The notes under the pieces were generated by a model. That model worked only from the letters and a program-made list of their open reading frames with translations. It had not been told where the DNA came from and did not search any database. A stretch of DNA of 7,521 nt from Planctomycetota bacterium. Its GTDB lineage: Bacteria; Planctomycetota; Brocadiia; JAJRTI01. The position numbers and the translations under genes were made by a program. The DNA is taken from positions 1 to 7,521 of the forward strand of contig JAJRTI010000417.1 in NCBI GenBank assembly GCA_024278415.1, read 5' to 3'. Every line of letters begins with the position of its first letter. Positions within the stretch are counted from its first letter, which is position 1. Shown here one piece after another: positions 1 through 6,212 of this stretch.

Positions 1-90
1 CTGCCATTCGCCATCTGGCGTTGGCTATCGTGTCTGACCGCCTGAGAGCGGACTTTCCAACACCCTCTGCACGACGAGAAAGGAACGCGT

Positions 91-837
91 ATGTCACTGC
101 CCATCGCACTTCAACTCTACACGGTTCGCGACCAGATGGAGAAGGATACGCCCGGCACGCTCAAAGCTGTGGCCGACATCGGCTACACGCAGGTCGAAGC
201 CGCGGGCACGTGCGGCATGGAGCCGGCCGCGTTCAAGGAGGCCTGCGACGCGGCCGGCCTGACGATCATCAGCGCGCACGTGCCGCCGCCGACAGGCGGG
301 TGCCCCTGCGAGACCATCCAGATGGCCAAGGCGCTTGGCGTGTCGTACCTCGGCACCGGCATGCCCGGGCCGTTACGCGAGCAAGGCCTCGAAGGGTTCA
401 AGGCACACGCCGCGAACTGCGACAAAGCAGCCAAAGCCCTCGCGGAAGAAGGCATCACCCTCTGCTACCACAACCACTCGTTCGAGTTCGTCGAGTTCGA
501 TGGCAAGTACGGGCTCGATGTGCTCTACGAGGAGTCGACTGCGCTTATGGCTCAGTTCGATGTGTATTGGGTTTTGCACGGCGGCGAGGATCCCGCCCCA
601 TACATGCTGAAGTGGAAGGACCGCTGCAAGACGATCCACCTCAAGGACATGCTCGACGACGAGGCGAAGTCCTTCGCGGAAGTCGGCCAAGGCATCCTCG
701 ACTGGCCGAGCATCTTCGAGGCGGCCGCGGAGATCGGCGTGGCCTACTACATCGTCGAACAAGACCGCTGCGCGGGGCCGTCGCTCGAGTCGGCCAAGAT
801 CAGCTTCGACAACCTGAAGAGTTGGGGCTACGCGTAG
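91..837 (+). CDS. Sugar phosphate isomerase/epimerase (xylose isomerase-like TIM barrel)
   Basis: The 248-residue product looks like a single-domain AP endonuclease 2/xylose isomerase-like TIM barrel, the family of cytoplasmic sugar or inositol-derivative isomerases and epimerases that use a divalent metal. The opening 'ALQLYTVRDQ' (6-15), 'YHNHSFEF' (126-133, His127 and His129), 'FDVYWV' (156-161, Asp157), 'GGEDP' (164-168), 'IHLKDM' (182-187) and 'VEQDRC' (222-227) are the usual family landmarks and contain the likely metal and substrate ligands. The length is normal for the short bacterial members. The ATG at 91 follows AAAGGAA at 79-85 by a few bases, which decides this start over the longer overlapping frame beginning at 21. 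The substrate cannot be read from the sequence. A strong hairpin follows the gene and separates it from the dsr genes, so it is probably a metabolic neighbour and not part of the sulfur pathway. No signal peptide is visible. Confidence 0.93.
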   Translation: MSLPIALQLYTVRDQMEKDTPGTLKAVADIGYTQVEAAGTCGMEPAAFKEACDAAGLTIISAHVPPPTGGCPCETIQMAKALGVSYLGTGMPGPLREQGLEGFKAHAANCDKAAKALAEEGITLCYHNHSFEFVEFDGKYGLDVLYEESTALMAQFDVYWVLHGGEDPAPYMLKWKDRCKTIHLKDMLDDEAKSFAEVGQGILDWPSIFEAAAEIGVAYYIVEQDRCAGPSLESAKISFDNLKSWGYA

Positions 838-869
838 TCGTCGGCCCCGATTCCCAAGCACGATGTCCC

Positions 870-899
870 GTCAACGCCGGCCGCGTGGCCGGCGTTGAC
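870..899 (+). terminator. Perfect 13-bp hairpin, likely transcription terminator of the isomerase gene
   Basis: GTCAACGCCGGCC (870-882) and GGCCGGCGTTGAC (887-899) are exact reverse complements separated by the four bases GCGT. A moderately T-rich stretch follows (ATGTTCTTT, 900-908), lacking a long unbroken T run. It starts 32 bases after the isomerase stop codon. The position and very stable GC-rich stem suit an intrinsic terminator, although the weak T tract leaves efficiency uncertain. Confidence 0.75.
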
Positions 900-923
900 A
901 TGTTCTTTGAGCGGCGTTAGAAT
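895..923 (+). promoter_or_regulatory. Strong sigma-70-type promoter for dsrC
   Basis: TTGACA (895-900, full -35 consensus) is followed after exactly 17 bases by TAGAAT (918-923, five of six -10 consensus bases). Transcription would begin near 930 and give a leader of about 90 bases before the dsrC ATG. DsrC is typically among the most abundant dsr proteins, so a strong dedicated promoter is reasonable. The -35 box overlaps the right arm of the preceding terminator hairpin. The promoter is inferred from sequence only. Confidence 0.7.
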
Positions 924-929
924 GGTAGT

Positions 930-1022
930 TTTGTCCTGCCTAAGGCAAGTGGCCCGGCGACGCAAGAGATGGTTAGCCCCGGGCCACAACACACGTCGGC
1001 AGCCAGTTGAAGGAGCATACCC
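930..1022 (+). promoter_or_regulatory. dsrC 5' leader with 9-bp stem and strong ribosome binding site
   Basis: The leader contains GTGGCCCGG (949-957) and its exact reverse complement CCGGGCCAC (979-987), enclosing a 21-base loop, preceded by a small TGCC/GGCA hairpin (937-947). AAGGAG (1010-1015) sits seven bases before the ATG and is left single-stranded by this fold. The stem may stabilise the mRNA or carry a regulatory element. It matches no riboswitch class I can identify. Confidence 0.45.
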
Positions 1023-1340
1023 ATGGCTACGTTGAACCTCGGTGGCAAGGATCTGGAAATCGATGAGGACGGCTTCATCCAGGATCCCGAACAGTGGGAT
1101 GATGGCGTTGCCGCCGACCTCGCCAAGACTGAGCAAGTGGATGAACTGACTGAGGACCACTGGAAGGTTGTGAACTACATTCGGGAATACTTCATCGAGT
1201 TCGGGTCCGCGCCCATGGTCCGCAAGCTGTGCAAGGCGAGCGGATTCAAGCTGAAAGAAATCTACGAACTCTTCCCCACCGGCCCTGCGAAGGGAGCCTG
1301 CAAGATTGCCGGCCTGCCCAAGCCCACGGGTTGCGTGTAG
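1023..1340 (+). CDS. dsrC: DsrC, sulfur-carrier substrate protein of dissimilatory sulfur metabolism
   Basis: The 105-residue cytoplasmic protein belongs to the DsrC/TusE/DsvC family. It has the flexible C-terminal arm ending 'GACKIAGLPKPTGCV', with Cys93 and the penultimate Cys104. In the family these two cysteines hold sulfur as a DsrC trisulfide made by the sulfite reductase DsrAB, which DsrMK then reduces (or the reverse in sulfur oxidisers). Having both cysteines, the length, and the conserved N-terminal 'DEDGFIQDPEQWDD' (15-28) and 'HWKVVNYIREYF' (46-57) support a true DsrC over a TusE, which keeps only the last cysteine. Cys70 is an additional cysteine. The ATG is fixed by AAGGAG at 1010-1015. 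dsrC has its own promoter and is separated by 95 bases with two dyads from the next gene, so it may be expressed above the rest of the locus. dsrAB are not in this window. Confidence 0.95.
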   Translation: MATLNLGGKDLEIDEDGFIQDPEQWDDGVAADLAKTEQVDELTEDHWKVVNYIREYFIEFGSAPMVRKLCKASGFKLKEIYELFPTGPAKGACKIAGLPKPTGCV

Positions 1341-1365
1341 CGGACGCTAGACGCGTTACGAGTAC

Positions 1366-1413
1366 GGGGTTTATCGCGCCGCGATGCCCCCTGAGTCCGC
1401 GACGGTCCGTCGC
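1366..1413 (+). promoter_or_regulatory. Two dyads in the dsrC-osmC gap, possible attenuator or operator
   Basis: The first structure pairs GGGG (1366-1369) with CCCC (1387-1390) and ATCGC (1373-1377) with GCGAT (1381-1385), leaving a bulge between them. The second is the exact dyad GCGACGG-T-CCGTCGC (1399-1413). No T tract follows either. They could reduce readthrough from the strong dsrC promoter, protect the dsrC 3' end, or bind a regulator. The function is inferred from position only. Confidence 0.35.
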
Positions 1414-1435
1414 ACTAATGAGGATTGCTCGCGTC

Positions 1436-1831
1436 ATGAGCCTTGTTTCTGTGGAGCATCGGGCCGGGAAGTCCTTCACGGTCAGCATTCGGCAGCACGA
1501 GTTGGTCGTGGATGCCAGTCTTGAGGATGGCGGTGAGGACGGTGGCCCCAAGCCTACTGAACTCTTCGTTGCCTCCCTCGGATCATGTATCGGCATCATG
1601 ATCGCTGCGTACTGCCAGAATGCTGATTTGCCCTATGAAGGCATGGAGGTCGACGCAGCGTTTGACCTCGCGGCGGATCCCATTTGCATCGGCAGTATCG
1701 CCATTGACATCACGATGCCGGAGGGTTTCCCCGAGGAACGGCGCAAGGCGCTGCTGCGAGTCGCACAAGCTTGCCCCATTCACAATACTTTGCACCGACC
1801 GCCCCAGATCAGCGTGGAAGTGGTCGACTAA
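1436..1831 (+). CDS. OsmC-family redox protein
   Basis: The 131-residue product shows the OsmC/Ohr fold signature: an N-terminal beta region, then 'ELFVASLGSCIG' (42-53) on the central helix and 'ACPIHNTL' (112-119) near the end. Cys51 and Cys113 are the paired cysteines that in this family reduce organic hydroperoxides or handle thiol and persulfide chemistry. The protein is short and has no signal peptide, so it is cytoplasmic. I chose the ATG at 1436 because GAGGA (1420-1424) lies upstream and the family-like sequence begins there; an in-frame ATG at 1418 would add six residues but has no visible ribosome site. It lies between dsrC and the RsbRD_N gene, 29 bases from the latter. A role in sulfur handling or in protecting the Dsr proteins from oxidation is inferred from context. 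The true substrate is unknown. Confidence 0.88.
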   Translation: MSLVSVEHRAGKSFTVSIRQHELVVDASLEDGGEDGGPKPTELFVASLGSCIGIMIAAYCQNADLPYEGMEVDAAFDLAADPICIGSIAIDITMPEGFPEERRKALLRVAQACPIHNTLHRPPQISVEVVD

Positions 1832-1860
1832 CCGTCTGGGGGCCAAGGCGGAGGGCGAGT

Positions 1861-2394
1861 ATGAGCCTTCGAGACAGACTGGCCGAGCGGAAGGGCGCAG
1901 TCGTGGCTGAATGGCTGCGCCAGGCGATCGAGGCGTACCCCGCAGATGCGGCGCGATTCCTCTTGCAAGAGACCGATCCTTTCGCAAACCCTCTTGGCCG
2001 CACGACGGCGGAAGGCCTCGCAGGGCTCGTTGACGAGTTGCTTGGCCGCGGGAGCATTGCGTCGTCTTCGCCACATTTGCGGCGAATCGTCGAGGTCCGA
2101 GCGATTCAGGATTTCCCGCCATCCCAGGCGCTCGCTTTCTTGGGCAAGCTGAAGGAAATCGTGCGGGAGGAGCTGGCGCACGCTGGCGCGTCTGAAGGGT
2201 TAGACCATGAGTGGCTCGCGTTCGATGCTGAGGTGGACAAGCTCGTGCTCGCCGCATTCGACGCGTACATGGCTTGCCGCGAGAAGGTGTATGAGTTGAA
2301 GGCCAACGAGATCCGCAACCGTACGGCGATGCTCCTGCAACGCACGGGCGTGCTGGCTCCTGAGGAGCCTTGCGCGGCCGGCCCATCCGACTGA
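1861..2394 (+). CDS. RsbRD_N (RsbR-type N-terminal sensor) domain protein of the dsr operon
   Basis: The 177-residue protein consists almost wholly of the all-helical RsbRD N-terminal domain, marked by 'WLRQAIEAYP' (18-27), 'DPFANPLGRTT' (39-49), 'LRRIVEVRAIQDFPPSQALAF' in two parts (73-83 and 84-93) and 'LGKLKEIV' (94-101). In RsbR-type stressosome proteins this domain precedes a STAS domain. Here no STAS domain follows, only a helical tail (about 115-165) and a short disordered end. From family knowledge, stand-alone proteins of this kind are recurrent neighbours of dsrM in sulfate reducers, and their function is unproven. GGAGGG (1850-1855) precedes the ATG by five bases. Cys139 and Cys171 are the only cysteines. 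It may help assemble or regulate DsrMK. That role is inferred from conserved position. Confidence 0.85.
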   Translation: MSLRDRLAERKGAVVAEWLRQAIEAYPADAARFLLQETDPFANPLGRTTAEGLAGLVDELLGRGSIASSSPHLRRIVEVRAIQDFPPSQALAFLGKLKEIVREELAHAGASEGLDHEWLAFDAEVDKLVLAAFDAYMACREKVYELKANEIRNRTAMLLQRTGVLAPEEPCAAGPSD

Positions 2395-2436
2395 GAACTC
2401 ACAGGAAGACGCCACCGCCCTCAAGATTGTCGCTTC

Positions 2437-3444
2437 ATGAACGCGTTACCTGCCATCGTCGCCTCGATCACCGCCATCATGCTGCTGGCCATGGTGCCGC
2501 TGCTGGGCGTTGTCGCGGCGAAGCTCGACTTTGTTTTTGCCATCGTTATCCCGTATCTGGCTGCAGCCACCTTCCTCGTTGGCGTCGTCTACCGCGTCGT
2601 GCTTTGGGCTCGATCCGCGGTGCCGTTCCGGATTCCCACGACCTGCGGGCAGCAGAAGTCGCTGGAATGGGTGCAGGGCCAGCCGCTGGAGAACCCACCG
2701 TCTATGCCATGGGCCGTCGCTCGTATGGCGCTGGAGGTGCTTGTGTTCCGGTCGCTCTTTCGCAACACGAAGGCGCGGTTGCATGAGGATGGCCGGCTCT
2801 CGTACCGCTCCGAGAAACTGCTTTGGGCCGCGGGGCTGCTGTTCCACTGGAGTTTGCTCGTGGTGGTCGTGCGCCACCTTCGCTTCTTTTGCGCACAGGT
2901 GCCGAAGCCCGTCTCTATGCTGGCGTCGCTTGATTCCTGGTTCAATATTGGCGCGCCTGAGGTTTACCTTTCCGGGCGGGTATTGCTGCTCGCGCTCTTG
3001 TTCCTTTTCTTCCGTCGGGTCCTGAGTCGTCAGTTGCGGTACATCTCTCTGGCGGCGGATTATTTCCCCCTGTGCCTCATCGGAGCGATCGCGCTGTCCG
3101 GAATCTTTCTACGGCAGGTGAGTCGCATCGACATCACCGCTGCAAAGGCCCTGGCCGTTGGCCTTGCGACTTTTCATCCCATCGTGCCGGCCGGCTTGTC
3201 TCCCTTGTTTTACCTGCACATCTTTCTCGTGTGCGTGTTGCTTGTGTACGTTCCGTTCAGCAAACTGATGCACATGGGCGGCGTGTTCCTCTCCCCGACG
3301 CGTAACTTGGCGAACACTAGCCGCCTGCGCCGGCACGTGAACCCCTGGGATTACCCCGTGAAGGTTCACACCTACGAGGAGTACGAGGACGAGTTCAGAA
3401 CCAAGATGAAAGCCGCAGGCCTGCCATTGGAGAAGGACGAATAA
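2437..3444 (+). CDS. dsrM: DsrM, membrane diheme cytochrome b subunit of the DsrMK(JOP) complex
   Basis: The 335-residue protein is an inner-membrane NarI-like cytochrome b that exchanges electrons between the menaquinone pool and cytoplasmic DsrK. Hydrophobic segments lie near 5-27, 31-57, 127-146, 177-195, 208-227 and 255-276. Candidate heme b ligands are His137, His147, His247, His261 and His279. The linker 'PTTCGQQKSLEW' (67-78) and 'VFRSLFRNTKARL' (103-115) are characteristic of DsrM and separate it from plain NarI. The C-terminal 55 residues form a soluble tail rich in charged residues, probably contacting DsrK. It begins 42 bases after the RsbRD_N gene with a weak ribosome site, and its TAA overlaps the dsrK ATG (TAATG), implying coupled translation. 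The identification is firm. Which histidines bind heme is inferred. Confidence 0.95.
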   Translation: MNALPAIVASITAIMLLAMVPLLGVVAAKLDFVFAIVIPYLAAATFLVGVVYRVVLWARSAVPFRIPTTCGQQKSLEWVQGQPLENPPSMPWAVARMALEVLVFRSLFRNTKARLHEDGRLSYRSEKLLWAAGLLFHWSLLVVVVRHLRFFCAQVPKPVSMLASLDSWFNIGAPEVYLSGRVLLLALLFLFFRRVLSRQLRYISLAADYFPLCLIGAIALSGIFLRQVSRIDITAAKALAVGLATFHPIVPAGLSPLFYLHIFLVCVLLVYVPFSKLMHMGGVFLSPTRNLANTSRLRRHVNPWDYPVKVHTYEEYEDEFRTKMKAAGLPLEKDE

Positions 3445-5072
3445 TGCCAGAGAGTCCAGAAGGCATTGCCCCGCCGGAAGAACTCTCGCGGGTCGACTAC
3501 TCCCCACCTCCAACCGATTGGATGAACACGTCGGTCGACTTCAAGCAGGGCATGTGGTCGTACAGCGCCAAGGGCAAGCACTTGGAGTACCTCGATCTGC
3601 CCAACCCGCGCGACTGGTCGCCCAAGGACGACGATTGGCAGCTCCCCGAGAATTGGCGGGAGATCATCCTCGAAGGCCTCCGCGAACGCATCGACCGATT
3701 CCGCTCGTTGCGGGTGTTCATGGACATATGCGTGCGTTGCGGCGCGTGCTCGGACAAGTGCCACTTCTTCTTGGGCACGGGCGACCCGAAGAACATGCCA
3801 GTGCTGCGCGCCGAGCTGCTGCGCTCCGTGTACAAGCGCGAGTTCACCAAGGCGGGGAAGTTGCTCGGAAAGATCGCGGGTGCGCGAGACCTGACCGTCG
3901 ATGTGCTCAAGGAATGGTTCTATTATTTCTACCAGTGCACCGAGTGCCGGCGCTGCTCGGTGTATTGCCCGTACGGCATTGACACGGCCGAGATCACGAT
4001 ACTGGCCCGGGAGCTGATGACCCTCGTGGGGGTGAACATCGGCTGGACTATTGAGCCCGCGGCCAACTGCTTCCGCACCGGCAATCACCTGGGCGTGCAA
4101 CCCCACGGCATCGCGGACAGCATCGAGTTCGCGGTGGACGAGTTGGAGGAGATCACGGGCATAGCGGTCGACGCGCCGATCAACAAGAAGGGCGCGGAAG
4201 TGCTCTTCATCGCGCCATCTGCCGATTACTTTGCGACGCCTCACTACTTCACGCTCCTGGGCTACCTCGCGCTGTTCCACGAGATCGGCCTCGATTACAC
4301 GTGGAGCACGTATGCATCCGAGGGCGGCAATTTCGGCCTGTTCACGTCGCACGAAATGATGAAACGCTTGAACGCGAAGATGTACGCAGAGGCCGAGCGG
4401 CTTGGCGTCAAGTGGATTCTGGGCGGCGAGTGCGGGCACATGTGGCGGGTCGTGCACCAATACATGAGCACCATGAACGGGCCCGCCGATTTCCTCGAGA
4501 CGCCTGTCTCCCCCGTGACAGGCACGCGCTTCGGCCACGCGGCCGGCACGAAAATGGTGCACGTGTGCGAGTTCACCGCCGATCTGATTCAGCACGGCAA
4601 GATCAAGCTCGACCCCAGCCGCAACGACCAGTGGCGCGTGACGTTCCACGATTCTTGCAATCCAACCCGCGCGATGGGCATGATCGAGGAGCCGCGCTAC
4701 ATCATCAAGAGCGTGTGCAACAACTTCTTCGAGATGCCAGCGAACACGATCCGCGAGCACACGTTCTGTTGCGGGAGCGGCGCGGGCCTCGGCGGGGAAG
4801 AGAACATGGAGGCGCGCCTGCGCGGCGGATTCCCACGAGCTAACGCGGTCCGGCACGTGCACGAGAAGCACGGCGTGAACTTGCTCGCGTGCATCTGCGC
4901 TGTGGACAAGGCGTCGTTTCCCGCATTAATGGATTACTGGGTTCCAGGCGTCGAGGTTGGAGGCATCCACGAACTCGTGGGCAACGCGCTGGTGATGGAA
5001 GGCGAGCATGAGCGTGTGACGGATCTTCGCGGGGAGCCGTTGCCAGGAAAGGAGACGCAGGGCGATGTATGA
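3444..5072 (+). CDS. dsrK: DsrK, HdrD-like catalytic iron-sulfur subunit of the DsrMK(JOP) complex
   Basis: The 542-residue cytoplasmic protein carries two ferredoxin-type [4Fe-4S] motifs, Cys96-99-102-106 and Cys165-168-171-175, each followed by an aromatic-rich stretch. A C-terminal CCG-type site has Cys405 ('HDSCNPTRA'), Cys442-Cys443 ('FCCGSGAGLGG') and Cys483/Cys485 ('LACICAVDKA'). In the HdrD family such sites hold a noncubane [4Fe-4S] cluster that reduces disulfides; in DsrK the substrate is oxidised DsrC. Cys330 ('GGECGHMW') and Cys375 are further conserved-looking cysteines. 'DYWVPGVEVGGIHELVGNAL' (497-516) is typical of the DsrK C-terminus. The length is normal. AAGGA (3433-3437) inside the end of dsrM serves the ATG at 3444. 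The gene overlaps dsrJ by eight bases. There is no membrane segment, so attachment would be through DsrM. Confidence 0.96.
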   Translation: MPESPEGIAPPEELSRVDYSPPPTDWMNTSVDFKQGMWSYSAKGKHLEYLDLPNPRDWSPKDDDWQLPENWREIILEGLRERIDRFRSLRVFMDICVRCGACSDKCHFFLGTGDPKNMPVLRAELLRSVYKREFTKAGKLLGKIAGARDLTVDVLKEWFYYFYQCTECRRCSVYCPYGIDTAEITILARELMTLVGVNIGWTIEPAANCFRTGNHLGVQPHGIADSIEFAVDELEEITGIAVDAPINKKGAEVLFIAPSADYFATPHYFTLLGYLALFHEIGLDYTWSTYASEGGNFGLFTSHEMMKRLNAKMYAEAERLGVKWILGGECGHMWRVVHQYMSTMNGPADFLETPVSPVTGTRFGHAAGTKMVHVCEFTADLIQHGKIKLDPSRNDQWRVTFHDSCNPTRAMGMIEEPRYIIKSVCNNFFEMPANTIREHTFCCGSGAGLGGEENMEARLRGGFPRANAVRHVHEKHGVNLLACICAVDKASFPALMDYWVPGVEVGGIHELVGNALVMEGEHERVTDLRGEPLPGKETQGDV

Positions 5073-5445
5073 CCGGGGAAAGATCATCCTGGGCTTGATC
5101 CTCTTTGTCGCGGCCGCGATGTTCCCGATTTGGGCCAACCTCGCGACGGCCCGCACGGCTGACAAGCCTGGCCTCAAGCCGGTCGAGCCCTATGTGGACC
5201 CGTCGCTCACGCCGCCCACTTACCACTTGCCTCTGAAGAAGTGGCGAGCGAACCATTTGCGCAGCGTCAAGAAGGGCGCACGCACGCGATACGAATGCGT
5301 GCTGTGCCACGAGCCGCCGCGGCACTGCAATCGATGCCATCGCTACATGGGTGTCCGCGATTTCATTGACCGGCCAGTTGCGCCTCCCATGTCCCCTCAG
5401 CCGGCCCCGAGCCCGCCGGCACGATCTCCCGCGTCGCAACCATGA
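5065..5445 (+). CDS. dsrJ: DsrJ, periplasmic cytochrome c, variant with only two heme sites
   Basis: The start 'MYDRGKIILGLILF' and 'MFPIWANL' (19-26) form the uncleaved-looking signal anchor typical of DsrJ, and 'WRANHLRSV' (60-68) matches the conserved pre-heme helix. Two c-type heme motifs follow: CVLCH (78-82) and CNRCH (88-92), the latter leading into the DsrJ-like 'RYMGV'. DsrJ of known sulfur bacteria binds three hemes, with a third CxxCH near the C-terminus and an N-terminal cysteine that ligates one heme iron. Here the third motif is replaced by 'RDFIDRPV' and a proline-rich tail (105-126), and the only cysteines are the four heme-binding ones. The equivalent of the cysteine region reads 'EPYVDPS' (41-47). 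AAAGGAG (5048-5054) precedes the ATG. The stop overlaps the next start as ATGA. Identity rests on the N-terminus, operon position and the two motifs. Confidence 0.86.
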   Translation: MYDRGKIILGLILFVAAAMFPIWANLATARTADKPGLKPVEPYVDPSLTPPTYHLPLKKWRANHLRSVKKGARTRYECVLCHEPPRHCNRCHRYMGVRDFIDRPVAPPMSPQPAPSPPARSPASQP

Positions 5446-6212
5446 ATCCCTTTTCACTTATCATCACTGGCCTGCTGGCTCTGCCCACGGCCGCCTCGCA
5501 CGCGCCGGGCTGGAGCCCTGAGCGCGCAGCGGCTTACCGCCGGGTGACGACCCTGCACGCGAAGAGGATGGTCGAAAAGCTCCAAACTCGCGGGCAGTAA
5601 TTCCGAAAGGACGGATTGCCCTGCCTCGGCGCGGGCGACCGCCTCTGTTTGTCGTGCCATGTCCTCGCCCCAGGCACGGCCCGGAGCCTGAGCCCGCTCC
5701 ACATCACGATGATGCGCGGCATGCACAAGGGGCTCACTAAGAGTGCTCCCAAGGACATACGCAGAGTCCTCTGCGTCGATTGCCACGCGTATCCGCTGGC
5801 CAGTGGGGATTTGGCCAAGGGCGGGATGAAGGCTGAGGCATTGGTTGGCGTGCAGTCGGGGGATTTGAAGTTCGACATTAATCGCAAAGCCTGCGTGCAG
5901 CCGGCCTGCCACACGGACCAGAACCTCAAGTGGGCCGAGACCTCTCTTGATCGCATGAAGCAGGCCGTGAAACATGTGCCGACCGACGAGCTGTTCCGCG
6001 CGGACACGACGTGCGACCTCCTGGGACATCGATTTGACAGCTTCATCGGGCGCGGCCCCCTGAAGCTGGCGGGCGTGGTGACGCCGTGGATTCTTCTGGC
6101 CGTGATGCTCGCGATCGGCTATCGCCTATTGCAGATCGCGTCCCGCTCCGCATCGGGCAAACCGCCCGCGGACGCGGATTCATCTGCTAGCGAGGAGGCG
6201 CAACATGAATAG
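5442..6212 (+). pseudogene. Membrane-anchored multiheme cytochrome c between dsrJ and dsrO, interrupted by an in-frame TAA
   Basis: Read through a single TAA at 5598-5600 (codon 53), one frame encodes a coherent exported cytochrome. It has a Sec signal peptide ('FSLIITGLLALPTAASHA', 4-21), heme motifs CLSCH (69-73) and CVDCH (111-115), a longer-spaced CVQPACH (151-157, CX4CH), and a single C-terminal membrane helix ('VVTPWILLAVMLAIGYRLL', about 212-230) with a short polar tail. Cys61 and Cys191 are outside the heme motifs. The start overlaps the dsrJ stop (ATGA) and the end overlaps dsrO by eight bases, so the gene is built into the operon. The frame, heme motifs and anchor downstream of the stop are all intact. 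This suggests a sequencing error, a very recent mutation or readthrough, not an old decayed gene. TAA is the normal stop of dsrM and the OsmC gene here, so code reassignment is unlikely. I do not recognise the family. Confidence 0.75.
5616..6212 (+). CDS. Intact downstream part of the interrupted cytochrome c (possible restart product)
   Basis: This is the open portion after the in-frame TAA, 198 residues if initiated at the TTG at 5616. AAAGGA (5606-5611) lies four bases upstream, so reinitiation is conceivable. It contains all three heme motifs and the C-terminal membrane helix but no signal peptide. Heme attachment and export would not be expected from this product alone, which is why I regard it as part of the larger gene starting at 5442 and not an independent protein. 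Confidence 0.4.
   Translation: MPCLGAGDRLCLSCHVLAPGTARSLSPLHITMMRGMHKGLTKSAPKDIRRVLCVDCHAYPLASGDLAKGGMKAEALVGVQSGDLKFDINRKACVQPACHTDQNLKWAETSLDRMKQAVKHVPTDELFRADTTCDLLGHRFDSFIGRGPLKLAGVVTPWILLAVMLAIGYRLLQIASRSASGKPPADADSSASEEAQHE

Noticed and set aside
21..920. Plus-strand open frame of 299 codons over the isomerase gene
   Set aside because: Its product is Arg/His-rich without domains, and it runs through the terminator hairpin. The overlapping frame 91-837 has the family motifs and a ribosome site.
930..1022. Cyclic di-GMP (GEMM) riboswitch, prompted by GACGCAA at 959-965
   Set aside because: Only this short stretch matches. The flanking helices and tetraloop-receptor parts of the GEMM consensus are not visible, so I treat it as coincidence.
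1583..2386. Minus-strand open frame of 267 codons
   Set aside because: It overlaps the OsmC and RsbRD_N genes and its composition (Arg, Pro and Ala rich) is that of a shadow frame.
3372..4871. Long minus-strand open frame of 499 codons opposite dsrK
   Set aside because: It is antisense to the clearly conserved dsrK and shows no recognisable domain. Such open frames are expected opposite GC-rich genes.
4918..4923. DsrK CxC (Cys483-Ile-Cys485, bases 4890-4898) as a degenerate CCG site
   Set aside because: The general CCG consensus ends in CxxC, but from memory DsrK proteins typically read CICA-I/V-D here, so I do not count it as a missing key residue.
5598..5600. Stop-codon reassignment or special amino acid at the TAA
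   Set aside because: TAA is used as the terminal stop of dsrM and of the OsmC gene. The known Sec and Pyl insertions use TGA and TAG.
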